DNA of 64,000 nucleotides from Erigeron canadensis (Eukaryota; Streptophyta; Magnoliopsida; Asterales; Asteraceae), in assembly GCF_010389155.1 (NCBI RefSeq), contig NC_057769.1, forward strand, positions 6,138,735 to 6,202,734. Reading direction: 5' to 3'. This document shows positions 32,114 to 52,567 of the stretch, in pieces. Below the pieces are notes generated by a model. It was given only the letters and a program-made list of their open reading frames with translations. It searched no databases and was not told the origin of the DNA. The translations under genes and the position numbers were made by a program. The stretch's first letter is position 1. The number at the start of each line of letters is the position of its first letter.

Positions 32114-33689
32114 CCACTCCATTTTTCACTATTCACTTTCCAACTAATCACCTTATATCACCTCATTCACCCCTCATTCTATTATTTTGATGGCATCCCA
32201 CCACTCACTACAATTTCATTTTATTTAAAAACATAAATTCTATTAAAAATAAAAACATCGAAAATATTACATATATAATAATATATTATAACATAAATAA
32301 TAATAATAATAGATTATATTTAATATAATAATAATAATATATAAAACATTTTATGTATTTATATAATATTATAGGGTTAAAAATGATGCTACCACGTGTG
32401 GTGAAGGGTCAGCGACGACGCTTTGTGATGGTGTCATGTTCACCACGCACCCAACTTTCATATGTTGCCAATGCACTAATTACCATTGTACGCAATTAGT
32501 TTGAAGCATGGAAAAAAGTTAATAAACCACATACAAAGGATTTTTTTAGGAGTAAATTGACATAAACATTGCTGACACCAGGGGTCACATATTTGTCAAC
32601 ACTAACTACTAGTGTTCCGAAACAAAGGAAGAACAATGTCTATCATATGTTTATATTCTTTAAGCATGTTTAATATATTTTTGATTATTATAATCTAAGA
32701 ATAACTGATTACGATCACAATTAAACAAAGACATATGTAACCCTCAAAGTTTGAGATTTAATATAAACATATTATATTATACGTCGACATATTAAAAATG
32801 AACTACTAGAATTACGTGTCAGAATACCTAACTTCTCTTTTATCAAAATATACTCATATAAATAATTTAACATTCAAACACACGTAGGCTTATAAATGAA
32901 TCGATTAAGTTATTGAATTAATAAAAATATTTGTATGTATTAAGTTAATACAAATGTTTTTGTTTATTAAGTTAGAAAACAAACAACTTTTATTGACTTA
33001 ATGGATTAAGTATTTTTTATTAAGTTCATTAAGTTCTAAACTAAGGTAGTGTTTGTTAATGTCTAAATAGAAAAAATCACGGCTTAATTAAAAATACTTA
33101 ACTAAGTCATCAAAAGTGTTTATTTTTATGACATAATGAACAAAAACATCTGTATTGACTTAATCCATACAGATATTATTTATTTATTCAGTCACTTAAT
33201 CAATTCAGTCAAAAAACAAACAGACCCTTAGACCATCCACATTCACAACTCAACCAAACCATACAATTCATTAAATAATTATTATCTCACTCTTCTATCT
33301 ACCCAACCCAACCAAACTTAATTTTTATACTCCCATTAACAACCCAACAAACTATTTTTTATAATTTATTTATAATGTTTAATGGTTAAGTTAAAAATAT
33401 ATTTTCATTCAAAAAACTTAAATGTCTCAATTATCATTTTAACATAATATATAACTCATTTTATATTTAAATTATTTGAATCCCACTAAAGTATAAATGA
33501 AAGTAGAAAGCAAAATAATGTATAAATATTATTGTCAAAAGAAAAATGATTATTTCAAATTTATTTTGGAAAAAGTATACAAATGATTTTAGCTAAAAAA
33601 AAAAAAGTTATATAATATGTTACATTACAAATATAGGATAAGTCAAAAGGAATATGTAAACCATTGCCAACTTGCTATATAAATTATAT
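32114..33689. other. AT-rich spacer with MITE remnants
   Basis: It contains ATAATA runs (32275-32345), a CACGTGTGGTGAAGGG segment near 32390 and, at about 33043-33233, a possible old MITE (AGGTAGTGTTTGTTAATG against the inverse of GGGTCTGTTTGTTTTTTGAC). No host gene was seen. Confidence 0.4.
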
Positions 33690-35014
33690 AGAAAATGTCA
33701 CAAATAGTCCCTGTGGTTTGTCATATTTGTATTTTGCCCTCTGTGCTTTTTTTTCGTTCCAAACAGTCCTTGTATTTTTCATTTTCAGTAGTCCCTGAGC
33801 CTAACTTCTGTTAGTTTTGGACGTCAAACACCCCCCACGTGCATACCACATGAGGGTATGATTGTCCATTTATAAAAAAAAAACACCTTCATTCTTCCTT
33901 CACTCCTCTTTCTTTTTATCATCTTCTCTTTTTTTACTTCACCCACCAAAACCACTAAATTGAAGTAATGTAATTATTTTAAATTGATACCATAACTACT
34001 ATTCTTTGATCTATAATATTTATTATCATGATTCTTTTTTTTTTTCCGAAATTTCATCAAAAGAACCCATCATCACTTAACGGGTTATGGTGGCTTCGGG
34101 TTGTGGTGTTGTTCTCCGGCGTCTTCCTCGATCTGATAGAAAAAAAGGTGTGGTTGGGTGTCGATCTTTGATTCCATTTCTCAACAGTGGTATATACATA
34201 TTATATATTAATTTTATTATTAGTATAACTATATAAGCATTATTATAATTTATAAGCATAGATAAGTATTGATTGAAACAGTTTCAGTCAAGTATAAGCT
34301 TTACCTTTAATTCACTGCCACCATGAATCTGTTGTTGTTATTGTTATTGTTGTGAGGTTGTTTTGAAATTGAAAATAAATAACAAAAGAAGCTTTTGGGA
34401 TGTATATATGCATATGAGATACAAGTAAAAATGTGTGTATGTTTCTGGGTTATTTTTTTGGCCTTTGTTCAATGTTGTCACATAATCAAAGAAAATTAAA
34501 GGAATGGTGAATGTCAGGATTACCAGGAACTTTTATTCAAAAATTTCTTGCCACTTTACCAACAAAATGCTAAATACTATAATATGTATGTATAACTGCT
34601 ACTAGTGTTACGATTATCAGGAACTTTTGCTAACGCTTTCACAAAATTGTGGTGGTTGGAAAGACTTATATTCCAACAATACCTCTTTATCTCAACTATA
34701 AATCGAAACATCCAAAGGTTTAAAAATATTTTCTAGTTTAAAAAAGGATGTATTTGGGGAGTGAGTGATTTGGGGAGTATGTATGAAATATTTTGATTTT
34801 GTTGTTTAATCTTAGAAAGGATGGCAAAAAGAAAGAATGAGTTTTATAGACTTGAAACTGACAATTATATCCTCACTAACGAAATAAAACTAACATCTAT
34901 TAGGGATCGTTGGCAATAAAAGTGAAAAACCAAGGGAGCGTTAGCAATGAAAAAAAGCATAGGGGGCGAAATGCTAAAAAGAACAACCACAAGGACCATT
35001 TGTGATATTTTCTC
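33690..35014. mobile_element. Non-autonomous MULE, 1325 bp
   Basis: The termini AGAAAATGTCACAAATAGTCC and the inverse of GAGAAAATATCACAAATGGTC are typical Mutator-like ends. TAAATTATAT flanks both sides (33680-33689 and 35015-35024), a 9-10-bp duplication. Inside the left end is the TCCCTGTGGTTTGTC-type subterminal sequence, with the inverse inside the right end. The middle (about 33890-34380) has no transposase. It could be filler or a captured host fragment, because a more complex piece (GGTTATGGTGGCTTCGGG) lies at 34083. Confidence 0.75.
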
Positions 35015-35439
35015 TAAATTATATTCACCAAACAAAGGTTCGTTCTATTGACTTGTTTGGCTGTATAAAAGTTTTTTATAATTTTTTTTCCTCCACTTTA
35101 CCCAATCGACTAGATGTTTATTCCCTCGATGGGATAGTCTTATAGGGCATTAGATTCCTATCACTAAATTAGAAAGCTTCTAATTGTACAAAATCACAAT
35201 CTTTAATCGGGAAGTCTTTCCATTCAAATGTCTTAAAGATATTTATATTTTTTAAGTTCGAATCCATTGAAGAAAAATATACGGTTACGATTTACGAAGG
35301 TTTACTTTCGACAAATTCGGATTACCTGCAAAACAGGTAGTTACTTTGAAATTATATGGCTTGCGAAACGATACAAACATGATATATTTTCCAAAAGATC
35401 TTATATCATGCAGTGAATATATATATATATATATATATA

Positions 35440-35558
35440 GGGGTTAGTTATTGTAAAACAAGTTTTAAAGTAAAACAAATAAGACAAGATCTTGACCTTA
35501 GATCATGATAAATTTTTATTTGTTTTACTTTAATACTTGTTTTATTTTATCTAGAACC
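35440..35558. mobile_element. Small MITE, family A copy 2 (deleted)
   Basis: Arms as in 4493-4695 (GTAAAACAAG, TTTTAAAGTAAAACAAATAA and the inverse TTTGTTTTACTTTAATACTT). The middle with the TGATGCACG words is missing, leaving 119 bp. It is inserted in a long (TA)n run on both sides. Confidence 0.7.
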
Positions 35559-35581
35559 TATATATATATATATATATATAT

Positions 35582-36072
35582 GGTAGAAATCAGAGATAAG
35601 GTTTTTCGAGAAAGAAGGAAGAGAAGATCCGTTTTTTTTTTATTTTTGTTAGCTTTTTTTTTTATTTTTTCACTTTTTTCATTCTTTTTTTTAATAAACT
35701 CAATCCATAAAAAAATTTTAATTTTTTTTTTTTTTTAACCCGAATTAGTGAATTATACATGTAAGGGTACGGTACGGGCTTCGTCCTTAAGGATATTAAC
35801 AAAGGGTAGCTGATGGGAGTGATAGGTCATAGGGGGTTATCGGTGATGAGGTGATCTACCTAACGGGCTTCGCCCTTAACTATCATTGGCTCCGCCATAG
35901 ACATGAGAGGTTTCACCTATAGCTTAAGGGCTATGCCTTTTGAAAAAAAAAAATTAACAGGAGAATGAAAAAAGTGAAAAAAAAAAGTTCAAAAGAACAA
36001 GCTAAAAAAGAAAAAAAAAATCAAAAACGAAACTTCTCTCCTTAAGGTATCTTCTCATTTGATTTTTATCAT
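35582..36072. mobile_element. Inverted-repeat element in TA-rich DNA
   Basis: The left arm has GGTAGAAATCAGAGATAAGG and a long T-rich part containing TTAGCTTTTTTT and TCACTTTTTTCATTC. The right arm contains the inverses (GAATGAAAAAAGTGAAAAAA, AAGCTAAAAAAG). The centre has CGGGCTTCGTCCTTAA and CGGGCTTCGCCCTTAA, a repeated, nearly self-complementary motif. No transposase is present. Confidence 0.5.
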
Positions 36073-36101
36073 ATCTATATATATATATATATATATATAT
36101 A

Positions 36102-36489
36102 GGGTGACAATCAAATGAGAACCAACTTACAATGAGAACAAATGAGAATACTTAAAAACTACATTTTGATGCATTAAAAGTCCATAAACTGACATAGTGC
36201 ATAACTAATTTTCATTATTTAAGTGTTTAACAACACATGGATCCATCAAAATCGTAAAAATCACGTTTTTTGTTGGATGCATCATTTTGATAATATGCAT
36301 CCAGGATGGATGCACAAAATAAAAAAAGTGATTTTTTCGATTTTGAAGGATCAATGTGTTGTTAAACACTTAAATAATGATAATTAGTTATGCACTATGT
36401 TAGTTTTATGGACTTTTAATGCATCAAAATAATGTTTTTAAGTGTTCTCACCGTTCTTATTTTAAAAATGTTCTCACCGGAGTGTTACC
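36102..36489. mobile_element. Fold-back MITE, 388 bp, near-palindromic
   Basis: The left end GGGTGACAATCAAATGAGAAC and the right end (inverse) GGTAACACTCCGGTGAGAAC differ. From about 36170 inward the arms match for over 100 bases, for example TTTTGATGCATTAAAAGTCC against its inverse at about 36410-36429, and AAGTGTTTAACAACACATGG against the inverse region near 36355. The loop is short (about 36262-36310). It is flanked by TATATATA runs. A transcript would fold into a long hairpin. Confidence 0.75.
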
Positions 36490-36510
36490 ATATATATATA
36501 TATATATATT

Positions 36511-37739
36511 TGGATTTCGATAAATGTCATATAGTAGCAATGTAATTTCAGTTTTGCCCTTGAAAATTGATATGTAATGTATTTTGTTAGTTTGTATGCT
36601 CATGTGAATATTCTGTATTCACAAGCTATTTTGTCGAGTAAGGCTTGCACATGACATACGCTGATACACATATTACATGAATTTGAACAAGCTTGAAATA
36701 TACTTATATATATACATAAAAGTTTATTCAAACAAGTTTATCAATTCACCCGGTAACCGGTTATAATATTATGTATATCGAAACATTTTTCAGGATTTCA
36801 CTATAATTACATACCTATATTTACAAAGTACTTTATTAGGGTATAAATGAGACGAAACAACTCACACAAACTTGAAATCAAGTCAAAAATTACTTAATTG
36901 ACTCGGTTTAATTTGAGTTTGAACTACTTTAGTAGACATTCAAGTTGAACTTGCGTATCAATGATACAAAACTCTTAAAGTTTGCGATTAGTTTGCGATT
37001 ATTAAATTTGTATCATTCTTTAGTTTTATTATCTCATAAAAATACAATATTATCAAATCAAGCTCTTGAATGTCAAGATAAGTCAACCCATGCTTAAAAT
37101 TATCAGGTCATTAATAAAAACTTTAATCGTTATTGTTTGAATATCAATAACCGAGTCAACCTGATGCAACTTAAAAATGTCGATCAATTACTTGAGGCCG
37201 AGTTGTAAAAATAAACTCAATTAAGCTCGAGTCGATTTTTGATCTTCGAGTTTCATCTTGGTTTCGAACTCAAACTTGACTGTGTATTTACTCGATCTTA
37301 CCCGGTTCAACCCTGAATCTTACGACTCGAAACAATGGTAAAAATGCATTGGCATACTTCCAATTTTATAGGCAACAAGTATCTCATCATATGTTATTAA
37401 ATGATACATTAATTGTACTTTTTTATTTCAAAAAACTAAAAATATCTTCACTGATTATTGAATGAAAAGTGAAAAACTGAAAACTATTGGTTTTCATATT
37501 GAGTGGACATTCACCAAAGGAATCCTTCCATCCATACATGTACATCCAATCATCCATCACTCTCACCGTCCAACTGAAAATGACACTCAATATCTACGTA
37601 TACATAACGATAATAATATGTATTTATCATATTTTTGTTTCGAGGAGCACCCAACATAACATAGCTGCCTTACACACTTACACCAGTTTTTTAAAAATAA
37701 GAATGGATAAATAGACAATGGATTAATACTTTCAACTTT
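36511..37739. other. AT-rich spacer, nothing recognised
   Basis: No gene or defined element was seen. The part 36860-37330 is rich in ACTCGAG/GAGTTTGAA words suggestive of an old dispersed repeat. Confidence 0.4.
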
Positions 37740-37910
37740 GATGTGCCTATTTTAGGTTTGAATTTTTGACAACACCCAAAAGGATTTGATCTCTCACATG
37801 TAGATGGGTATGACGTTGTTAAGACCCACTCACCACATTGACATGTGACAGGATTCGAACCTTTAACCCCGACCATAAAGTAAAAAACTCTCTAACCACC
37901 AAGCTATCAC
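37740..37910 (-). mobile_element. SINE-like tRNA-derived element, second family
   Basis: Read on the - strand, an A box (TAGCTTGGTGGTTAGAG) and a B box (GGTTCGAATCC) are spaced as in tRNA genes, but no cloverleaf forms. It ends near a TTTTAGG/A-rich stretch. No target duplication was identified. Confidence 0.5.
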
Positions 37911-38063
37911 CCAAATGGCCTTTCACACCTATATTTGATATATATCTAATGGCAAATAAAAATCGTTTTTATATCTTCTATATCTATATATATATATATA
38001 TCTTTTTTTAATCTTTATTTGTATCTTTAATGCACATCACCCCTTTCCGTTTTAAAGACAAAC

Positions 38064-38358
38064 TAGCACGGTACCCGCGCGATGCGACGGCGGTCATGAC
38101 GACGACGGTGTGATGGTTGGGCAACTATTGGTGGTGGAGCGGCGTTGAGTTTTGTGTATAATTGATGTAAAATGTTAATGAACATATTTTAAGTGATAAA
38201 AGGATTGATAGTGTAATTTAATCATTAATGTTAAAGGGATTGTGTATGTGAAAACATTTTAAGGGGTATTAAGTGAAAATATTACATATTTTCAATATTA
38301 CAAATTTTCAATATTACCAACAATAAAAAGAGTTATTCTTTTTATAATATAGTATAGA
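38064..38358 (-). mobile_element. Helitron-like element with intact ends
   Basis: On the - strand it starts TCTATACTATATTATAAAAAG and ends ATCGCGCGGGTACCGTGCTAG. On that strand it sits between A and T, the Helitron insertion rule. It is under 300 bp with no RepHel, so it is non-autonomous. Confidence 0.75.
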
Positions 38359-38737
38359 TAAATCAAAAAATTAAAACATCATTAACTTATTACTCTCCCA
38401 CTTATACCTTCATGTCATAAAAATACACTTAATAAAATAATTTATAAAATCTATTGCTCTACTCCTAAAATAATACATTATTCCATTTGACATCAATTAC
38501 CTTTTCAATAATAATCTACATTACTCGTCGTCATCACCGCTACCGTCAGTCGTCGCCTTCATCACCACCAACCGTTGTCGTCACTGTCATCTCTTTGTAT
38601 GAGTTCCCTTATAATTTAATGCTATAAAACAACATTAAAAGCAAGTTAGTTGATGTGGCGCATGATTATTTCCCAATTATTTATTATTGATTTATATAGT
38701 TTACAATAAAAGTTGTGTATATATATTTTTATAAGAA

Positions 38738-39110
38738 AGTTGGTTATTATAAAATAAGTATTAAAATAATAAAGAAAAAATATTGACTGTTAGATCATGA
38801 TAATTAATGCATAAAAATTTATAGAGCAAAAAATGTATACATTGATGCACGGAAAATATCGTGATGCACAATGATTTTCAATTAAAGGAAAATGATTTTT
38901 TTTGAACAGTTAGTCGGTATTCGACATCAGGGAACACCTCACCATATAATGGAGAAGCCCTGTACGTACTTTAGACTACGAGATGTAGACCATAAGCCGT
39001 TACAGGTGATTCAGGGAAAAAACTCAAAGACTTGTCATTCATGAAAGTCGAACCCAAATTGATTGTTTTATTTGTTTTATCTTAATATATTTTTTTATTT
39101 TGTTTTCCGT
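38738..39110. mobile_element. Small MITE, family A copy 3, with extra segment
   Basis: It shares TTGACTGTTAGATCATGATAA-like and TTGATGCACG..AATATCGTGATGCA words and the outer arms with 4493-4695. About 165 bp at 38892-39056 have no counterpart in the other copies and look like a later insertion or a captured piece. Confidence 0.55.
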
Positions 39111-39214
39111 ATAAGAAAAGTTTTAAAAAATGATATATCTTTCTCAAATAATAATGTGATTACATAATAAATTCACTAACTTTCTCTTAATCTTGTCCCT
39201 AATTTGTTATAATA

Positions 39215-39371
39215 TATATATATATATATATATATTTAGAACGACATTCTAATCTATTCATACTGCTAAATTATACGCAAAAATCAAAGACCCAGGTGGG
39301 ACTCGAACCCAGGTGGAGGTGTATTTCCTCAAGATCAAAGACCTTACCAATGGGCCACCAACCCCATTGGC
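39215..39371 (-). mobile_element. SINE, second type, with (TA)n tail
   Basis: On the - strand it starts near GGGGTTGGTGGCCCATTGG (A box TGGCCCATTGGTAAGG) and has B box GGGTTCGAGTCCCACC. It ends in a (TA)n tail at 39215-39236. A perfect duplication AATTTGTTATAAT flanks it (39201-39213 and 39372-39384). Confidence 0.8.
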
Positions 39372-39395
39372 AATTTGTTATAATAATTCATTCGG

Positions 39396-39729
39396 TCTTT
39401 GAGCATTAGCTCAATGGTTGAAAGGTATCCCTCATTTTTTAGGTCTTGTGTTCAAGACTTGGGGAGAACATAGAAGGACTTTTACGAGGGTATGACTTGG
39501 GTATACCCGAGTTCAAGTATGAAGGGGCAAAGTTTACCCCTATTAATTGTCGTGCCTTCGGGGGAATTGGTAGTGGTTTTTTTCTTATCGGGTATTTGAA
39601 TAGACATTTCTACTTCGAGAGAGCTATCTAGCGTGGACCCGGTTAAAACAACGTATGCTAGATTTTCTGCTGTCAAATTACGATAAGAAGTTTCTAACTA
39701 AATTCAACTTTCAAAGAAATAAAAAAAAT
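39396..39729 (+). mobile_element. SINE, family S copy 2
   Basis: The A box TTAGCTCAATGGTTGAAAGG and B box-like TTGTGTTCAAGAC are followed by a body matching 50918-51243 (GGGTATACCCGAGTTCAAGT, GTCGTGCCTTCGGGGG, TTTCTACTTCGAGAGAGCT, GACCCGGTTAAAACAACGTA) and a CAACTTTCAAAGAAATAAAA tail. It begins only about 25 bp after the SINE at 39215-39371 and lies about 750 bp before the ABCC start codon. Confidence 0.85.
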
Positions 39730-40476
39730 TACTAGGCCGATTCTTTAAAAAGCTGTATCATTTTCCAAAAGTTTTACATACACAACTCCTACATTTACTG
39801 ACTGTAATTCCCAATATCATCATTCTTTTGGATAGGTCCCAATCTCATCATCATCATTCACTCTCAGTTTTATAGTACACAACTAAAAACACATTCACTC
39901 ATTCACCAATAACACACAACTTCCTTATAAAATCCTAGTAACATCGCATCTTTTTAAAAGCCAAACATTCCAACTTTTAACAACCACAATTTCTAACATC
40001 TTTTCAAATTTCCATTCTTTTCTTCAACTAAAAAGTGTTTGTGAGCTGCTTTCCACTTACCCATAAAAAAAAGACATTATTAAGTGGGCTTTTTTGGATT
40101 CTTGCACTATTTGGTATTCTTTCTTGTGATCGGATTTCATCTTTTTTTAAACAAATATATACATACATAAGCGTGTATATATACACACACTCTCTTCTCT
40201 CTCTACTGTTTTCATTTGTTTTCATATGTACAAGAAAACAAAACAGAGTGAGAGAGAGGGAGATATCAGAAGGGGTTTTGTATTTGATCTCGATGAAGAT
40301 GAAAGTTGAGTAATTTGTCTTCATTTGTTAGTTTTTTTGAACTTGATTCTATACATATCACACATCTGTATCTATCATTGACACATGTTGTAATGCACTT
40401 GCCACGATTTATATCTATCTTTCTATTAAACCCAACTTCATATTTTTTATTTTCTTGATATAAAGTTTTAATCTTT
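39730..40476 (+). promoter_or_regulatory. ABCC upstream region and probable 5' leader
   Basis: It includes TA/CA-rich DNA and a CACACACTCTCTTCTCTCTCT stretch at 40183-40205, typical of plant leaders. A 6-codon upstream frame (ATGAAGATG..., 40293-40313) would sit in the leader if transcription starts before it. Transcription start and any leader intron were not determined. Confidence 0.35.
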
Positions 40477-48616
<8,140 letters not shown>

Positions 48617-49324
48617 TACAACCTGTATGCCAATTTGCCCAAATACTCCCTTTCACCAAGAACCAAAGAAGTGGGACCCGTGTGCCTGCAAGAATCAAAT
48701 CAAATCCAAGCCCGCCTCTGTTTCTCAAGCTTTATGTTTACCAAAGTCAATTTGGGGCCAAGAGGTACATACACATACGTGCCACGAAAGGTACATGCTA
48801 AAGAGCAAGGTTGATATGATCTTGTAATGTGCATGTTGTTGACATACATTGTAACATAAATAATCTGGAATGAGATAGAAAGTAACCATTTATTGGTAAT
48901 AATTAGTGAAAAGAAGCAATGGGTAACAATCTTTTTTTGATCATATGCAATAACTTGGTTCTTTAATTAGGATGATTTTGGTCAAATTACTTCAGAATGG
49001 TTACATATGAGGGAGATTTCAAATCTTACATGACTTAGTTTCGTACTATCGATGATCTAATCATTTCTAATGATTTTGTTTACTTTTGATTTTGGCGATG
49101 ACTTTTAAATAGTTTTCTCCAGCCCAGAAGTTGATTGAAGCACTACTATCTCATGGTTAATGACACTGGCCTTTTGGGTCATTTTCCTGTTTTTGATTTT
49201 TTGTACCTGTATATATAACAGGTTAATTCAGTTGGAAAAACCAACATTTGGTTTTATGTATGTAAGGTGATAAACTTACCATAATTTTGCATTCGTTTGT
49301 CACGACCTGATGCTATTACAATAA
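48617..49324. other. ABCC 3' flank
   Basis: The probable 3' UTR continues after the TGA. Candidate poly(A) contexts are ACATAAATAATCTGG near 48855 and AATAATTAGTG near 48897. No other gene was recognised up to the Tourist-like element. Confidence 0.4.
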
Positions 49325-50190
49325 GGGGGTGTTTGGTTCGCAGAATTCGTTGGAATTCGAAGGAATTGGAATCTGAATTCCATTCCATATCCTGTTTGGT
49401 TGACAGAATGGAATTCAGATTCCATTCCATGACTTGTTTGGTTCGTAAGGAATTGGAATTGGAATCTTTTGAATTCCACCATATGAAGGAATATTCAAGA
49501 TTCCTTGGCAAATTGGATGGAAAGTTTTGAATTCCAATAGAATTCACAATTTAACACTTTTAAAATTATTATTATGTTTTATTTAATAGATATTATATTT
49601 TTCTATTACTATTATTTATAATAATAATAATAAAATAATAAAATAATAATTATTATTAACTATTATTATTATTGTATTAAATTATAATAATAGTTATTAT
49701 TATTATTTATATTATATAATAATATAAAAATATAATATTATTAATATATAATAGTATTATTATTATTATTTATTAATATTATAAAATTAATATATATTAT
49801 TAATCAGCAATAAGTCAGTATTTTATATAAATTTACTTCTATTTTATAAAAGTTTATTTTTTGTTTATATAAAATAATTAATTAATAAATAGTTATTTAT
49901 TTTATAAAAATATAATTATGATATTATAATATTTTTTATTATTATATAAAAACTAATAATATTTTATATACATTTATAAAAAAACTTAAAATTTTAATGA
50001 AAATATATTTATTAATTATTTTTATTATTATTATTTATATTATGAATTCCATTCCATTCCATTTGATTCCGGCCAACCAAACAAATGCAAATTATAATTC
50101 CTTCAAATTTCAATTCCATCAAATTCCAATCCATTCAGTTTCCAATTCCTTCAAATTCCTTCAAAAACATTCTGTGAACCAAACGCCCCC
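49325..50190. mobile_element. Tourist-like (PIF/Harbinger) element, 866 bp
   Basis: The ends GGGGGTGTTTGGTTCGCAGAA and the inverse of GGGGGCGTTTGGTTCACAGAA are flanked by TAA (49322-49324 and 50191-50193). GGAATTC words are near both ends and the core (about 49560-50040) is almost pure A/T with ATT/AAT runs. Same family as 5381-6319. No transposase. Confidence 0.88.
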
Positions 50191-50193
50191 TAA

Positions 50194-50900
50194 GTATATT
50201 ATAAATTGTTCATTCGATACGAGACTACTAGAGTACTAATATCGCCTATCATAAAGCTCATAGAGTCATAGTCTCAAACTCTAATATCAAAATGACCTCC
50301 CCATTAATTTTTAACTGTTTATTAAATTATATATACAATTATATACGTTGTTCTCGTAATGTAAATCTAGCTAGTGATATAAGACATGCAACATAGATAA
50401 AGAATCAAAAGTTAAAATCATATTCTCATATCTCTTTAACCAAATATTATGCAATTTACTTTTTTTTATATTGATCATATGATATAATAGAGAATCAGTT
50501 ATGTTTTCTATTCTTTTATTATAATTTACAAATACAAATTCATGTTCAATTGTTAAACAACAAATTGACTTGGTTGGCATGGGTAATATATTAGCATGAA
50601 GGGTTAACAACGGTATTTTATCTTGAAAAGTTATTAAAATTAACAAACATTTACGTTTTTTATAAGGAGCAATAGATATTGTATAAATATTAGAGTGTCT
50701 CAGTTGCAAGAGAAAACCCATATACACGATACACCCTTTATGATGTAGAGGTGTCTAAAGAGTTCAGGTCCATTTAAGGCCTAAAGGGTGTCCAAATTTG
50801 AAATGTTTGTTTGATATATTCGAATACAGGGGCATGACTTTTACGGGTTTTTGAGCCATTGCAAATTTAATATACTGTATGCAACTAGTACATATGGTGA
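50194..50900. other. AT-rich spacer, nothing recognised
   Basis: No gene or paired termini were seen. Confidence 0.4.
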
Positions 50901-50917
50901 TATAGTAGGGTAAAGTA

Positions 50918-51243
50918 CTTCCTAGTTAGCTCAAGTGGTTGAGCACCTGCCTTACAAGCAACAAGTTTTGGGTTCAAGAGTTGGGAAGTACATAGGAAGT
51001 CTTTCTATGAAGATTTGGCTTGGGTATACCCAGGTTCAAGTATGAGGAGGCATGGTTTATACCTATTGATCGTCGTGCATTCGGGCGGATTAGTAGGGGT
51101 TTTTCCCCCATTGGGTATTTGAAATAGGCATTTCTACTTCGAGGGAGCTCTCTAACGCGGACCCGGTTAAGACAACGTATGTTAGACCCCCCGCTGTCGA
51201 ATCGCGACACGAAGCTCTCAAGCGAAATTCACCTTTCAAAAAT
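50918..51243 (+). mobile_element. SINE, family S copy 3, perfect 17-bp duplication
   Basis: A tRNA-like head (A box TTAGCTCAAGTGGTTGAG, B box-like TTGGGTTCAAGAG) leads into the body GGGTATACCCAGGTTCAAGT, GTCGTGCATTCGGGCGGATT, CTACTTCGAGGGAGCTCTC and GACCCGGTTAAGACAACGTA, and the end CACCTTTCAAAAA. TATAGTAGGGTAAAGTA stands exactly on both sides (50901-50917 and 51244-51260), so this is probably the youngest of the three copies. Confidence 0.92.
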
Positions 51244-51260
51244 TATAGTAGGGTAAAGTA

Positions 51261-52567
51261 TTCGTAACTACGTATGGACATTTATATGGTTAGAAATGAA
51301 TCTAATTGATTTTAGTGATTTATAAAGATAAAAGATGTGATCGACATGAAACTATCAGCTTGGGACATTGACATTTATCAAAAACGTCATCCTCGCTTCC
51401 TACACATCGACATCAGTTGTCACACGACATCGACATCAACAATTGGCATCACCATTCTGATTCAAATAGACGTTGGGTGGTTAGAGCGTATTTTGTATTG
51501 AATAGTAAAAGAAATTTTTTTTTCCCGCCTTCAACCTCCATTTGTGGATCGCCACATAGAAATTGAAAATTGAATAAATGAATAGAAATATCGTCGCCGA
51601 AAATGGCTAAACTCTGGTGTGCCACCATCAGCAGGATAAATGGGGGAGAGGGTTACAAGTAGAGGACGATATATTCCGGTTTGTTTGTTGCTTTAATATT
51701 TAACGAGTTTAATCGAAGCTAGCAAGCTCTTATGTCTCTGTGTGTGTAAGTATGTGTCTATGAAAAGTTTATTTTTAATTTTTTTAATCTCGCACACAAA
51801 GTATATATATTTGTTATGTGAGCGAATTAAACAAGGGTATTTTGTTTTATATATTTTGGCATTTTCACCCTCAACAAATTGGTAGGTTTTGGCAGCATTT
51901 TTTTTTTTAAGTTAATATTAATTTAGACGTGTTGTAGGCAATTTTAACTAGCGATTTGTTGGACCTCAAAGTCCCTTCTCATGAAAAATACATTGAGATG
52001 AGAAACCTAAGACTCAAACACGAGACCTTGAGAAAAACTCACCTTCGGGGCACACATAGTGAATTTAGAAAATCACATGCTTACATTGCATGCTTTTACT
52101 GTTTATTTTTTTTACGACAAATGTGGGCTTAACGACATGCTTTTTATGGAGAAACTCATTTATCTTATCCTGAGAGCATTTTGTTATGTCAAATTTTGAT
52201 ATGGTGATAATTTCATCCTTTATCTTAAAATTTATAAAATATTTTATGGATATAATATGATAGTTAGATGATTAAACAATTAAGTGCGTTTAAAGAGCAT
52301 CGAAGATGGTCTTAGTAATTTTGCTAAAAAATACATTAGATATACAAGTTATTTAAGCTAATTGACCTTAGCATAAAAGAGTCAAAACGGCCATAGCACT
52401 AGTGACTAGTAAGCGAAGACAGGGAGTAAATTAACAATCTAAGCTAACCTTTTTTTAAAACACACACACACAGAGGCGCAAGTTAGAACAAGCCTCGCGA
52501 ATCTATCTCTATACCCTCCTTTACTGTATCTATATATCTGTATCTATCTGTGAACTCTGAAGTAACG
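51261..52567. other. Spacer and NDUFA9 upstream region
   Basis: No gene was recognised at 51261-52440. The last 100 bases (CACACACACACAGAGGCGCAAG, then CTATCTCTATACCCTCC) look like the promoter-proximal leader of NDUFA9. No clear TATA box. Confidence 0.35.

Noticed and set aside
37740..37910. Possible tRNA gene on the - strand
   Set aside because: A and B boxes are present, but acceptor and anticodon stems do not form, so it is better read as a SINE-like element.
39265..39371. Possible tRNA gene on the - strand (GGTTCGAGTCC motif)
   Set aside because: The boxes are too far apart for a cloverleaf, and the exact 13-bp duplication with a (TA)n tail identifies a SINE.
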